Of a DNA stretch of 64,000 nt, positions 63,914 through 64,000 are shown piece by piece. The translations under genes and the position numbers were made by a program. The notes beneath the pieces are model-generated. The model did not search any database. It was not told the DNA's origin and was given only the letters and a program-made list of their open reading frames with translations. Numbering within the stretch: the stretch's first letter is position 1; the number at the start of each line of letters is the position of its first letter. Source of the DNA: Ensifer sp. Root278 (GTDB lineage: Bacteria > Pseudomonadota > Alphaproteobacteria > Rhizobiales > Rhizobiaceae). The DNA lies in the NCBI RefSeq assembly GCF_001429285.1, contig NZ_LMJJ01000014.1, forward strand, positions 1 through 64,000, read 5' to 3'.

Positions 63914-63938
63914 ACACCTGTGTTGACAGGTGTCAACA
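63914..63938. promoter_or_regulatory. Operator of the HutC-type regulator
   Basis: The 18-base perfect palindrome TGTTGACAGGTGTCAACA at 63921-63938 overlaps a second inverted repeat (ACACCTGT-GTTG-ACAGGTGT, 63914-63933). It lies about 95 bases upstream of the regulator start, and is probably shared with a divergent gene beyond 64000, which begins after a ribosome-site-like AAAGGAG at 63976. Confidence 0.7.
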
Positions 63939-64000
63939 GCTGCAGCGGCAAACACCTCGCCGCCTGATGATCAATAAAGGAGATGCCAGGGCGTCAGGAA

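Overview
The window is GC-rich DNA with tightly packed genes, short or overlapping operonic junctions (ATGA, TGATG, GTGA) and a large load of ABC transporters, GntR/RpiR/AraC/IclR regulators and non-phosphorylative sugar pathways. This is typical of the Rhizobiaceae (Ensifer/Sinorhizobium/Rhizobium-like alphaproteobacteria). The first 220 bases are the 3' end of a leuB-type gene, which suggests a main chromosome, but most of the window is catabolic accessory material. I saw no rRNA, tRNA, CRISPR array or insertion sequence.

Layout. 0-12.7 kb: a ten-gene leftward operon (FadR-type regulator, sugar ABC importer, two short-chain dehydrogenases, UxuA-like dehydratase, SMP-30 lactonase, aldose epimerase, FAH-family hydrolase), with true uxuA plus an RraA-family gene divergent from it. 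Together they look like a complete oxidative deoxy-sugar pathway plus a D-mannonate branch under one regulator. 12.7-16.5 kb: Lrp-type regulator, cysteine-desulfurase-like enzyme, persulfide-dioxygenase-like hydrolase and TauE/SafE exporter, a likely cysteine/persulfide-to-sulfite detoxification unit. 16.6-20 kb: SLAC1/TehA channel, GlxA-type AraC regulator, cytosine-deaminase-family enzyme. 20-26.4 kb: RpiR regulator and a PotD/A/B/C-type importer with a DmpA-type (P1) aminopeptidase.

26.4-29.5 kb: AraC regulator and hpaBC (4-hydroxyphenylacetate 3-monooxygenase). 29.6-30.9 kb: a GAF-GGDEF-PilZ protein. 30.9-40.7 kb: PuuC-type aldehyde dehydrogenase and APC permease, divergent from IclR, Tm-1-like, HAD, omega-aminotransferase, an AGXT2L-type phospho-lyase-like protein and an APH-type kinase. 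I read this as a hydroxylated-amine or hydroxylysine-like catabolic cluster. 40.7-48.2 kb: hpaR and the homoprotocatechuate meta-cleavage operon (hpaF, E, D, an aromatic amino acid decarboxylase, hpaG, H, I), which completes 4-hydroxyphenylacetate breakdown to pyruvate and succinate semialdehyde.

48.3-49 kb: a ribbon-helix-helix/ParE toxin-antitoxin pair. 49-50.3 kb: pepT. 50.3-56.7 kb: AraC regulator and a polyol ABC importer with a xylitol/sorbitol-type dehydrogenase. 56.7-59.4 kb: a membrane alpha/beta-hydrolase-like protein, a small hypothetical and a lipoprotein. 59.5-63 kb: an OmpR-type two-component system and a class III adenylate cyclase. 63-64 kb: a HutC/UTRA-type GntR regulator with a strong palindromic operator, probably facing genes beyond the window edge.

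All functions are read from protein motifs and gene order. Substrates of the transporters and of the two novel-looking pathways are inference.
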